A stretch of 64,000 bases of DNA, taken from Aphelocoma coerulescens (Eukaryota > Chordata > Aves > Passeriformes > Corvidae). The stretch's first letter is position 1; every line of letters starts with the position of its first letter. Shown piece after piece: positions 1 through 12,400 of this stretch. The notes under the pieces were generated by a model. That model did no database searches. It worked only from the letters and a program-made list of their open reading frames with translations, and was not told where the DNA came from. Where the stretch lies: positions 20,311,578 through 20,375,577 of the forward strand of contig NC_091014.1 in NCBI RefSeq assembly GCF_041296385.1. The letters are read 5' to 3'. The position numbers and the translations under genes were made by a program.

Positions 1-593
1 AGAAAAACCAGGATTGACCATATAATAACTTGGAAGAAGATGCGAAAAGGGAGAACGAGAGAATACAGACTAGGAGACAAACATTTGGGGGAAAAAACCA
101 ACATATTGAAGGGAAAATGAAGATGATTAAACACAACACATGAACAGAAGGAAAAAGAAAAGAAAGGGATTGCTTTGAGAGTTTCATGGTTATATGATAA
201 ACTGGAAAATACTATGGAAATTTTATTAACTTTCCTGGGGTTTAGTTTTAGCTAAGCTAAATCCTGCAGTTCTCTGTTCAGGTGGTATTTCATTTGACTT
301 GCCCAGTATGTATGTGGAAAAGAAAGGAAGTGATTGATTCCAGATATGTTGTATTAAGTAGGCTTTGCTAGAAACTGAAACTCAAAATTGTTAAAATAAA
401 ACTCCCATATACCAGATCAGTAGTTTTGCCTTCAAAATCTGGCTTAATAAAATCATCTGGTATCTGAAATAAATACATAATTTTTTTTCTCATTTCCATC
501 TACTCTTGCTAACACACAACTGCATTTATGTCACGGAAAACGTCTGATATGAAGCTCCATTTCCTATGCACATAAGTGCTCATGAGTAAAAAA
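1..593. other. AT-rich intergenic DNA, purine-rich at its start
   Basis: No gene or recognisable repeat is visible. The first 190 bases are purine-rich on the plus strand (many GAAA/GGAA words), and the rest is ordinary AT-rich sequence. The open frames here are short and lack any family motif. Confidence 0.6.
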
Positions 594-1455
594 TGTGTTG
601 TGCTGGAGGGGTTTTCAGCCACTGGGAGCTGGCAGAAGGGGGTTTTTCCCCTCACATGCTGACACAAAGAAGCCCGGAGGTCAATGCTGAAACCCCTCTG
701 GAAGGCGGCACTCAGTGCCCAGCACACAATGAAAAGGGGCAGAGCTCCTCACCCAAAGGGGCTGCATCCTTCTGTCACTGTTCTGCAGGAATGCAGGCGA
801 AGGCAAAGCAGAAAAGAGAGGGGACTCTCCGTATGTGTTCCACACAGGTTTATTAATGTGAAATGACAGGGACAAAGAGGCCAATTGGTGGGAGGGTCCA
901 GGGATCTTATACTGGGTACAGAATAGGTGGGGAAAGGGATCTCAGCCAATGGGATAGAGACAAGCAGGTGGGATTGACTGGAAGGGAACCAATGGGAACA
1001 ACACATAGGAAGGACTCAGGGAAGGATCCAGTGGGGCGTCGAGGAACAAAGAACTTTCTAGAACTAATACAATATTAAAGAAAAGAAATGAATATACATA
1101 ACTTCATATATGAAACAGGGAGAACAAAATATTAACCAATCAGGGGAAAACATGCAAAAGACAAAACAAGGGAATCATGGGTTCTCACCATGACTGCAAG
1201 TTACATGCTAAATTTGGGTTGCTGACCACCACAGGTGGTTGTCTGCATGCGTTCTCCTTGGGAGACAGAGTGGTTGGAGCCACCTGCAGTGCCACATTGT
1301 GCGAGTCATTTCAACAAGGCTTTTCGAGCATCTCAGCAGTTCCTCTGCATGTAACTGTCGCAGTCAAATACAAATTGTTTGTGTCCTCTCTACAAGGACT
1401 TTTTTCTACAAGGACTTTTTTCTCACTCAACCAAAACCTCTGTGCTGAATGGTGA
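594..1455 (-). mobile_element. Degraded endogenous retrovirus LTR (plus possible adjoining sequence), minus orientation
   Basis: This block is richer in GC than its flanks and reads like a retroviral LTR on the minus strand. On that strand a TATA-like TATAAG lies at 906-911 and an AATAAA poly(A) signal at 849-854, about 55 bases apart, which would fit a short R region. The wording of the block resembles an LTR family I remember from songbird genomes, but no family name can be given without a library search. U5 would lie at the left and U3 at the right. The left edge is placed at TG 594/596, where AT-rich flank gives way. The right edge is uncertain: the stretch 1177-1455 may be U3, adjoining retroviral sequence or an unrelated element. 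No gag, pol or env reading frame is present. The short open frames across the block are shadows. Confidence 0.55.
1391..1422 (+). repeat. Exact 16-bp tandem duplication
   Basis: The 16-base unit TACAAGGACTTTTTTC occurs twice in direct succession. It lies in the right part of the retroviral block and looks like a small slippage duplication. Confidence 0.9.
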
Positions 1456-3930
1456 AGCAGTCAGTTTTACAGTGAATTGTGTATTCTCCCACTTAAGAAA
1501 ATACTCTCAACAGTACCTGTGTCAGACACTAAGTAACCTATACTAACTGCAAAGTTTATAACTAAACTGATGATGCAATGGAATTACTTCGTTTTACCAA
1601 GTGTCAAAGTGAACAATGATTTAATTTCTAACTCTCAACTTTCAATTTCATTTCTCAGAGGTACACAATATTAAAAGAAAAAAATCAGTCCTGTAAACAT
1701 TACTCATTTACTATTTCTCCATGGAGTAATGGAGTAAAGTAAATTCTGCTGTTTGAGTTTGGCTTCTATAAGTTATATTAACAACCAAAAAGGAGTAGGA
1801 GATGCTAGACACATTCCTTGCCAAACATTTAGTTTACAATCTGGAGGCTCAACATGCTTTAACCCAACTGAAAATCCTGCACATATTGCAGGACTTCTAT
1901 GTCTTCTGTTCTGATTTATTCTACTGCTTCAGAACAAATATTGTTCAAAGGAAGAGAAAGAATCTGTTGATAATATTATTCATTACTCTCAAATCAGAGT
2001 TGAAAGAGAGAAACTGAGAAAGTTCAGGCAGAACATGAACATCCAACTAATCAGCAAATGAACTGGATATTTATTTGGGAAATTTCCCTTTCTTTCTGGA
2101 AAATTTGTTTCTTCATAGCATTTCCAAAGTACTGGTAACTCCTAAAAATTTCTTTGAAACACTTTAAAATCTGAACACATGTTAACAGGCTTGCTAGAGA
2201 TGTGTCCTAAAGGAAATTAAAACCTTTAAATTTAATTAGAAGGGAAAAAAGTCTAAAAGTCTTTTAAGATATTGAATACCTGTGTATTGTGTATATATCA
2301 GCTTATTGAATAGTCCTTTTGCTACTCTAAATTTAATGTCAGTGGGAGAAATATATTTTCTCTCTCTTCTGTGTTTGGATTTGAGCTTTAAATCAAAAAG
2401 CAGTGCACTTACAGGCTATATGGGCATAGTGTCCATCAGCACAAGAAGCTTCTATGAGCAGTTTCAGTGTCAGCATAGATTCCTTCCTTCTCTCCCTCCA
2501 CCACCATATCAGCAAAGCAACGCACGGCAAGAAGGCAGGACCAAGCTGATGAAGAGACAAGTGGTGTGACAGATATAAATGGTGTTTTCTCTTGGCAGTG
2601 CCACTTGCAAAGAAAGCGGGAATTAATGTGGGTCCAGTAAAACTGAGACAATGGTATAGCACACTGCATAAAGCACAAATGTCCTCATGTGAGCTTGTCA
2701 TGTGGATTCACCTTTAGCTCTGGATATAAAATTCTTTAGTTAGGAATAATAAAATACATGAAGACTTTTTACTGCCTTCTGTTTATAAGCAGAGAAAGAG
2801 AGTTCAAATTATTATTTTTGTTGTTAGACCTTTTTCTACAAGAAAAAGACGGTACATACAATTAATGCAATTTTTAAAATTCATGTATACAAAGTTCATT
2901 CATTTTTCATACAATCTTCAAAGATTTTATAGGTTAATTTAGCAAATCTCAGAATCTTTTATGACAGACAGGCCTTATGTAAATGTTTCTATCAATTTCA
3001 GTAATTTCATTCTGGTAGGACTAAGTCAGTTAGAAACAGAAAAACAAATAATATAACCTGTCAAATATATTAGATGTAGAATTCCTATGAATGTTCTTAT
3101 TCTACATTCAGGATATGAGTGTTATCCAGGAGAACTCATCCATCAGGAATCTTTTAAACTACCTCTTTAGACTATGTCCACAGGCTGACTTTCCCAGGAT
3201 GGCAAGTAAATATCCACATACACATGTGCTAGTCACATCAAAAGTGCTACTAGACGGAAAGGAGCTCAGCCACCTTAATCATGGTATTTGGATATATCAG
3301 TTGTCAGTGCATTTCCAGAGACAAAAGCAGAAAAATTATTTTTTAATGGAAACTGCTGGCTATTAAATATGTTTGGCAAATAATGAATTTGTCTCTATTT
3401 TCAAAAAGTCCATTTTGAAAATTCTGACACAAATTCTTGCTTCCTTTATCTATTTTGGCAGTCACTGAAGAGCAGGTGCCTACTATCGGTTTTTAACAGA
3501 TAGCTGTCAATAATTCAAATGTGCAGAAATCCTTAGAAATGCTAAACAAGCAGCTTGCCTTGATTCTCAGGCACGTACCAAGCCCTGAGCAGCTGTTGAG
3601 TCCGAGCCTTGGAGACACACCCTTGAGATCATCACTTTGAGCTCAAAACTGAGAAATGTTACTGATATCAGTGATCTATCTCTTCAACAGCTGCCTACTT
3701 ATACCTATTTTTAACAATGTAATTATCTTTAATAGAAGCAAGTAAGGAAAATGTTGCTACTTTTCATGATTTTTTGGAGCAAATTTCAAATTTTTCCATC
3801 TTGCTTTGTCATTTGAATTAACTACAGGCTCCTAAAGTACTAATCTCACATTAGGAAGGATCTGCTCTTTGAAAGTCAAAACTATTTAAAGCCTATCAGT
3901 ACAAACTTTTCTAGACCACGTTTTTGCCAA
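1456..3930. other. AT-rich intergenic DNA
   Basis: No gene, RNA gene or recognised repeat is visible. Open frames at 1802-2017, 2282-2569 and 3091-3366 are short and AT-driven. They show no domain, signal peptide or biased codon pattern, so I treat them as chance. Confidence 0.6.
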
Positions 3931-3984
3931 GAGACTTGGAACCAGACAATCTTCCAGGTGCCCTTCCAACCTGATATTCTATGA
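3931..3984 (+). mobile_element. CR1 LINE 3' tail fragment
   Basis: The short stretch contains the CR1 3' UTR signature: a GACAATCTTCCAGGT-like word, then CCTTCCAACCTGATATTCTATGA, here cited in parts (CCTTCCAACC at 3962-3971 and ATTCTATGA near 3976-3984). Only the last ~54 bases of an element are recognisable, so this is a severely 5'-truncated or eroded copy. Confidence 0.75.
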
Positions 3985-4924
3985 AGTGTTCACAATCACT
4001 ATACAATTTTGTACATCTCAGCCAATTCTACATATTCTTCCAGAGTGGTTTGAAACTCGCTTGCATTAAGTGCAAATTCAGGTCACACAAACAGGATAGC
4101 TGGAATATAATGTCACTGCAAAAGTAGTATTCAAAAAAATAAAAGCAGGTACTGAATCATCCTGGGGTAAACACCAGGGCAAAAATAAAATAGCAAATCT
4201 ATTCCCAACCTGCACAATCTGCTGGTGTATTTTCTACTCTCCTTGAAGAGTTTCTTACAATTTAAATTGCCTTCTGATGTTGATGCACACAATATACTAT
4301 AATTACAGTCTCCACCTACTAAACATAATATATAATACATGTAATATAAAATCCTGGATTATGCACAATTACCCAAATAAGAAGAAAACAGTGACAGTCT
4401 GTTTTCTAGCACATCTCCTTCCTTAACCAGAGCAGTAAAAGCAGTTTTCAAGTTGCAGCAGTGCTTCACTAAACCAAGGTATCAGTTGTGATGGTGATGC
4501 TGCCATCATCTCAGTGATGCATTACTTTCAGAAACTGGACTTGTTCATTCTTCTGTTCAAAATAAATTGTTTGTGAAAATGCAGCTTGGATTTGAAGAAT
4601 GAGATTCAAAGATGTTGGTGAACAAATTAAAAAAAGTTTAGATATCACAGCATGCGCATGGAACAGGTCTGCTTCCTTCCAACATACAAAATGTATTCTA
4701 GGTAAGGGCTTGTGGTGGTGAGATACATGATGTGCACTATTAGAAGTCTTATTGTACAACTTCATTTTAATTAGGCTTTGGGTTAATAAAGAGCAGTATC
4801 TTTCTCCATTTAACATGTAAAAAAATAATCTTTTCCTTTTGTATTCATGAACCTGGCGACTTGAAAGATTGCAACCAAGTGCTGTTACAGCACAAGGAAG
4901 CAGAACAGAGCAGTCAAGATCTCT
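3985..4924. other. AT-rich intergenic DNA
   Basis: Nothing recognisable is seen. The minus-strand frame at 4511-4816 has no motif or compositional support and is treated as chance. Confidence 0.6.
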
Positions 4925-5404
4925 AGTACCTCTTTTGGTGACAGCTGGCTGAGCACAAGATGGCAGTGTGCCCAGGTGGCCAAGAAGGCCATCAGCATCC
5001 TAGTTTGGATCAACCATAGTGTGACCAGCAGGACCAGAGCAGTGTTGTCCCCCTGTACTCAGCAATGGTGAGCTCACACCTCGAATCCTTTGTTCTGTTC
5101 CGGTCCCCTGGAAAAAATCAAGAGAATGGCAAGTGAAAGGACAAGAGGAAATGGCCTCAAGTTGTGCCAGAAAAGTTTTAGATTGGATATTAGGAAAAAT
5201 TGCTTCACTGAAAGGTCTGTCAAGTTTCAGAATAGGCTGTCCAGAGAAGTGGTTGAGTCACTGTCCCCAGAGGTATTTTATGAGACTTGAAGATGTGGTT
5301 CTTAGAGATAAGGCTCAGTGGTGGACTTGGCAGCACTATGTTAATGGTTAGACTCAATGATTTTCTTTTCCAACCTAAACAATTCCGAGTCTATTCTATG
5401 ATGC
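4925..5404 (+). mobile_element. CR1 LINE fragment with internal deletion
   Basis: The left part (about 4925-5110) corresponds to the region after the reverse-transcriptase core of CR1 ORF2. It includes a CCAGGTGGCCAAGAAGGCC word, which also occurs in similar form in the better copy at 17353-17371. The right part (about 5135-5290) matches the C-terminal end of ORF2, with an [13 protein letters not shown] stretch followed by a [13 protein letters not shown] stretch in shifting frames, and then the 3' UTR with CCAACCTAAACAATTC and a degenerate ATTCTATG tail. Between the two parts roughly 150-200 bases present in the 16755-17959 copy are missing, so the copy has an internal deletion near 5110-5135. 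It is non-functional. Confidence 0.85.
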
Positions 5405-8400
5405 TTTTCCACTGTTTTAGAAGAGTAAGAGAAATGTTTTATAACATTTTTTTCTTTCTCTCTAGAATGGCTAATCTTTAAAATGCATTGCATTTATACA
5501 TTTAAATTATATGTGCTGAAGGACAAAAGACAGTTAATAGGAGGCTTGGAAGAAATAGATCAAAAGGCCTTTATCAGCTGCTTACAATTCTCCACAATGA
5601 TTCTGACAGTGATTGAAAACATTTCTCCGGTTTTGGGTGCCAGCCCAGTGTACTGCTAATAGTCAGCAGACAATCTGCAGTTTTATATTTTATAAAGTTT
5701 GCTCTCAAAAACCCAATCTCCTTCTCCACCATTTTTAACATTTTACCAGTTCTGCAACTGGAGCTGGACCTAGCTGTTCAGTGAAAGACCTTTAACACAA
5801 TTGTGTTACCATTTGCCCACAGCAGTGACATGAATGCTTGCAGTTCTGATAAATTATATTAGAATCATTCATTCAAAGCATTACAGGCTTAATTGGGAAA
5901 CAAATACAAGTCAAAATGGACTACTGCTGGATGCCCCAGGAGATTGTTTTTCCGAATCTTTAACAGACTGATCTTGTGTATACAAATACGGCAAGACAAT
6001 GAGAATAAAAAACAAAGGGAGGTTGCCATCAAGTTGTGAAACCATCCAGGAAGTGGGGAACTTATGTTCAAAGTTCATGAAAATGCAACAGATGCTGTCT
6101 ATCAAATGAGCAACTCTGTTTACAATTACAAGAAATGTCTTTAAAAAAAGCTGGCATTTGGCTACATTTGCTAGATTTGCCTTTTGTTACAATCCAGATG
6201 TTTGTGCGGGTTTGCAAATGTGTTTCTTGAGGTCTGTTAAGTTTTTGGGACATTCTTGGCTGAATTGTGCCTACTCAAGAGGGTTTTTTAATGTTTTCAG
6301 ATGGAAACCATGAGAAATTTCAATGTGTTTCATAAGATCTGGGCAACAGCAGGCAAAATAAGATAACTTTGTGCTGTTAGTCATTGTGTTTCCAAGGGTC
6401 ATTTAAACCAATGCTAGGCTTAGTTTCCTGTAATCTCTGTACATAGGACCAAAGAACTAGTCTAGACATGTTTACTTCAAAAAACATCATCAGATCCAAG
6501 TGTCCTGAAGAAGAGCCCTTCGTCTGGCTGAGGCCCAGTGATGAGATGCTGTGTCTATATGAATTCAGGATTTGAGCTCGATCACATCTGGACAGCTTGA
6601 AATACAGGAAGGTAAGATCTGTCAGCATCTGGCCCCAACATAATATTTATTTCTTATGACCATCCTGATTAAGGAGATCTAAAATATTTATTATGTAGCA
6701 ATGGATAATGCAATTTTACCTGAACCATAGACCTTTGAACTGCCACTGCTTCCTCTCCAATTGCTTGGTTTAACTGAAACCAGTTTCAGCAGTCTGTTTC
6801 ATTGGTATGAGCTTATTTTAGCTTTAGATTCTGCAGGGTGATTCAGAGTGTGTGTTGGTATGGTTTGCTAAAAGGGAGGCTTAATCACAGATGGGATCTG
6901 TCAGTGCTGCTATAATACGAGCACATATTATTTGTACACCTAAGGGATTATAATTTTGTTCTTCTTTGTCCCCATGGAAAGGAAAAGAAAATAGATAATA
7001 CTTGTATTTTGGCTTTTATCAGATCTGGATCCCAAAATAGCAGCATGCATAAATTAAAAGCTACTGAGTTATTTTAACTATGCTTTTTATTGTTAGGCTT
7101 TTTCCCATACATGATGTCCAAGAAACAATTAGCTGGTCTGAAAAGTCTGAAGGGGCCTTAAGAAGTAGTGTGATATGCAAGGGGTAGTCAACCCCCCAGA
7201 GAGAGGTCAGGGGAGGGGGATGAGGAGCAAGGACAGTGCAAAACCTTCTAAAAAGAAAGTTGAATAACCAAAATCCAGACTCTCACCTGCCACCATGATT
7301 TCTCCTGATTCTAAGGTCACAAAATGTCAAGACACAGCTGAATAGTGACAGCCCCTTCCCTAAGTCTGCAGGCTTGACAGCAGGGCAGTCATGTCTCTCA
7401 GAGTTAAAGGATGATGGTCAAAGGGGTTTAGCATTTCCACGGGGTCTTTTGCAGGGGCTTCAAATGGCAGTGAGTGAGCGGGGTGATGTGGATAAGGACT
7501 TCTGTGTAGTGAATGGAAATGGAGAAGAGGGTTTTGGATAAAGCAGACTCACGGAGGAATCCTGTTTACCTTTTTCTCACTGAATCTTTTTATATTAAGT
7601 ATTGCTGGGAAGCAGAAGAGAACTGTTTAAAGCATCATACTCCACAGTTTTCATATGCAGGAAACAAAAAATCACTATATCAAATCAACTCTAACCAAAG
7701 TTTAAAAAAAATGCCAGCTCATGATTTTTCAGGCAGATAATGCCTTAGAAAGTCAGCAGATGTACCTGGGGCATGATAAAAACCTAGTGTGATTCACTTT
7801 ATAACAGCCTGCCCTAAATTAGTGTCCCGCCCTGCTATGAAAATACAGATTTTAATTAAAGCATCCTGCATGTATAACTTTCTCCTCCTTAGTAATAGTG
7901 TAGCCTTTGCCTAGTGACTAAACAATCCTCTATTGACAGTTTTATTTTACATCCTCCTCCTCCACCACCTTCTCTGTCTTACTCATGAAGAACGCTTTGG
8001 AAATTTCATATTGAAAGTGAAAGTTCTTAGTTGCATTGCAAATTATTTTTCATACAATATTCAAATCTACTTTCATCATTACATTTGCATACACATCCAT
8101 GTGTATGACACTGGAAATTCTGCTTTACTTGTTACCTATAATCTGAAATAAGGGTTGACATATCTTTTGACACAATTTGGCAATTGCTACAAAAATTCTG
8201 TATATCTAAGCTTGGACAAGTCACATTATATAATCACAATTTATGTCTTTTGGTTCTCTTGATTTTTACTAAGTCAGAAAGATTTTAGCTACATGGAAAA
8301 CCAACTCAGTTAAACTTAGATCCTTGATTCTGTTCCCTGCATTTATAAGTGTTTATCTTCCCTAGTAAGTAATGCCACTTACTTGTAGACTTGGAAGTCC

Positions 8401-9204
8401 AAGAAGATGTGGAATGTGTTATGCAGGTTTGCTTTGCTTCCTGCCTTTTTTCTCCTACATTATTTGGCACCACAGCAGCTGGACACGGAACTGAAGTTTG
8501 TCCAAATGTCTGGGCTAATTTCAAAGTAGGTTCTTTGAACAGATGTTCCCACTGAATTTCACCAAGGGCTGGTTTAGTTGTGCCTAGAACCTGCCATACA
8601 CTCCTAAAAAAAGCACTTTTTTCTGGGGGAACTGCCTTTTATGCTGAGATACAGCTAAAGCTATCAGTTAGAAGTTCAAAGTTCAGACTACTCTTTAGTT
8701 AGCCAAATATATATATATGTTTTAATTAGCCAAGTACAAAAAGTAAATTCCCTATATTGCACTTTCTCCCGTGTCTCTTAATAATCATGTTTTCTTAGTG
8801 CAGGACAAACAATCTCTTTCCTTTTCATGAGAAATTTCACCATAATTTTCTAGTCCTCAGATCATAGGCTAATTACTGAGTCAAGATTGTTCTCTTCTTT
8901 CCAACGAACTTGCTCAGATGCTGGAATGTTAAGATTAAAATGTGAATGCTGAAATTTAATGACAGTGTATGCAACTGAAGATTCACAAAACCTGTTACAG
9001 CTGAACACAAATTGAACTGCCTATCATCCATGTAGTTTCTAAGTAGCTGACATGTGACATGATTTGAATTCCAGTGATGGAGAAGTCATTTTCTTTGTCT
9101 TAGCCAAACATAACAGTTACAGGAATCTTATCTGAACAGCAATGTCTGATTTCCTTCCAAAGAACAGAAATATGAAAACCTAGTGCTAGGAATGCAATGT
9201 TTAG
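5405..9204. other. AT-rich intergenic DNA
   Basis: No gene or recognised transposon is seen. A short (AT)6 run lies at 8706-8718. The stretch about 7180-7500 is richer in GC than its surroundings but carries no recognisable motif. Open frames at 6377-6628, 7513-7740, 7933-8151 and 8306-8524 look like chance frames. Confidence 0.55.
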
Positions 9205-9470
9205 GTCACATTGCCTGAGGGTATATCTACATGTCTGGTAAAACTACGTGTATGTGTCCACTGCGACTGAGCTCTGAGCCAGCCTGCTGCAGCAGAGCAG
9301 TGCTCAGCCTGAGCTAATCAGCCTCACTAATAGGACACATATCCCAGTTTACACTGAACACTATGCTAATGCCATTCTGCAGTTCTAGACCACCGCACAA
9401 AAACTGTGTGTGTGCAGCTGTCTGCACCCAGCCATGAAGTCTCTGCTCTTTCCTCTTTCTCACCATGCCA
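9205..9470. other. Possible very old interspersed repeat remnant
   Basis: This stretch is richer in GC than its flanks. It begins near a GGTATATCTACATGTCTGG word that resembles the terminal words (GGGTATGTCTACAC-like) of ancient amniote DNA-transposon or conserved repeats. A matching inverted terminus was not found, so this is only a suggestion. Confidence 0.2.
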
Positions 9471-12400
9471 TGCTTGAACAATTAGGTATGATCTGAGAAT
9501 GTCAGTTTGGGTTTGCAGAAATTAAAATTATAAAAATTAAAACATTTACTGAAGAACTAGTAATTTTGCATGGCCTTGGCTAAAACAATAGCTTTGACTA
9601 TTTTTGCTTTCCAGGTGCCTAGAAACATTGTTGTTCCTTCCAAGAACCTACAAGAAATGAGTTCTGAGATGTAGATACAAGTTTGAAAGGCATAATTACA
9701 TCAAGAAAATACATAGAGGTCACAGACTGAAAGCAACTTGACCTGTTTTTTCACAGTAGTAAACTCACAGAAGAATTAAGCATTGAATTTACTGAAATTT
9801 TACTGCAATTTTACAGGATTTCTGATATCCACAATTTAAAAGCTTACTTGTTTATATATATGACAGAACAAATCTGTAATGGGAAAAAATCTCACATAAT
9901 TGATTTTAAAAGGAGCATTTCTTGTCCCAAATTCTCTCAATGGCACCACTAGGAGAAAACTGCTAGAAAATGTTACCTCAGTCAATGCATGTTTTGCCTA
10001 GTTAGAAAAAAAATCCCTATTTGCTGTTGTTTTTAAATCCTGCTGTCTCTTTCCTGGCCAAAACTCACCCCAGTACTTTCCATTTTGCGTGGTATTTAGT
10101 TCTCTCCATGTCATTTATTCATATCTACAACAAAAATTGTAACATTTGTATAGGAGTCCCTGAATAAATAAGTCCTTTTTGTGAAATTTTAGTTATTTCG
10201 ATTGAAAAAAGTATCTAGAGGTCAGCACTAATATTTTGATAGATTTAATGGTTAATGAGAATGAAGTATATGGTGTAAGAACCAGAACTTAATAGAAAAG
10301 TGATTTTGAAAGTATGTTAAAACCATTTTCAGCAGTCAACTTTTTCTTTATTACAATTCACTAACTGTGCTCTACTCTGCAGCTTATATCAGTAGTGCAA
10401 TGTTACTGGAATTCCTCCATATTTAGCAGTGCTCCAACTAATTGGTATTTATCAGAATCAAATTTGTACTCCATTAAAAGAGTATTTTAAAAAATCTTGC
10501 CACTCATTTCAATATTATTATTTATACAGCAAAACTATTTTATTTTTCCTGAGTTTTCTGTGTAGCATGCACATTGCATTCTCTACCACATTTGTTTTTG
10601 GAAGAGACAATGCTTTACAAATACAAACTAACAGGACCCATTACATTTGCTTGAGAAGTATTGACTACTCAGGGACATAGATTTTCATTCTTATAAAAGC
10701 CAGCCTTACAAAACCAAATGAAAACTGATGTTCTCAGTGTTTCAATACTTACCTAAAAAGAGTGACAGCAAGGATCTTCATCCTCATTAAGCCACTTTTT
10801 TTTACACATTTGCATATTCCAAATTTAGATCCTATTATATGCTAACGAGCACTGCTACATCGTGACATCGTGATGTGTGAAATTCAGAACTTGTTGAATT
10901 TAACAGGAATGGCCTGGATTTTCTGCATATGTTAAACATCTCTGAGCCAACAGAATTAATTTTTATAGTATGAGAAACTCTACTTTTAGGCAATGTATGT
11001 GGCAACTAGACATGAAATCGTTATGATTTTGTGTCTTCTATCTCTTCTTTACATCAAATATATTCCCCCCTTTTTAATGAGGGGTTGCCTTATATTTCAT
11101 AATTTGTAAATGACTAGATATATAGCTGGTAACCCTAGAGTGACTATTGCAGCAACATCTATTTATAATTCTCTTCTAGTGTTAAAACAGTGCAACCTAC
11201 ACTGCTTTCCACATTTTTAGACCAGGAAAAAGTGTGAGAGTAGTTTTAGTATGTTCTTTCTAGTGTTTTAGTGTTTTCAAGTCTTTGCTCACACAAGTTG
11301 TCCCAATGAACAGAATGGTCAGTGTAGCAATTTAATTAGAATGGAATATCTGTGTTTTCAAGAACTATCAATTAGGAGTTCTCTTGTAGATGGACTCCTT
11401 CATGAATCCAAGTGTAAATAATCACTGTTGTAGTGATTATAGTGGGTTTACAGTTATGAGTATCTTGAAAAGATGATGGCAAGCATTACAGCAAAAAACC
11501 TACCTATCATCAAAAAAACACAGTAAACCACCCCCAAAAACCCCACACCACAAAAATCAAAAGGTGGTGTATCCTAAGGTGAAACAGTGCAAAGTCCTTG
11601 CAGTGCTAGAATTAAAACATTAAGAAACAACTGAATTAATAAAAATGGTTTGAAGTTCAGTCAAAGTTGTGTGTTTCAAAAATCATGCAACACAGAAATA
11701 ATATCCAACTATGCTTTTCATAATGTTCTAGTTTATGTAATGTAGCCAGCAGACTACTAGTTAGAAAGATTAAGAAAAAAAAATTGGTAATACCTTGTTA
11801 ACAAGAGACCTTGTTCATTTGGCATAAAAAAAAAGCAACAGATAATTATTTCTGAATTGATAACAGATGTTTATAGCCAAATAATAAAAGGCCACCTACC
11901 CCTGAAAAGCTCAAAAGAAGAAATTTTAATTTTTTGCAAAACACTACCTTAGCCTCATTAAAAACACGTGACTGTCCAAACAGGACATCATCATCAGAGG
12001 ATGGAAGGTTAATATATTTTTTTGTGTTCAGATTAAAAACTGAGCTTAGTACAGTAGCAGATTGGAACAGGCTGATAGCCAAATTTTTATAGGTATTTTA
12101 ATTTCTATACTATTTTTTTTCTAAACTAATTATGCACAGGGAAACTATCCGCTATCCATTACCTTTTGAAGAAAACAAAGCTCCAGTACTGACAGAAGGC
12201 AGAGGCAGAGACTATAGGGAAAATATTATAGTCTAGCCTTATTTCAGAAAAAAATATTGAAGGCCATTGATGTTTAAAGATGGAATGGGCTAAAATATAC
12301 TAACTGCTGGCTAACAGGACAGGCCTTCATAACAAGATCCATGACCTAGTTTATAAAAGTAAACACTCTGCTTACTTTTTCAGCACAGAAGAAAACCTTT

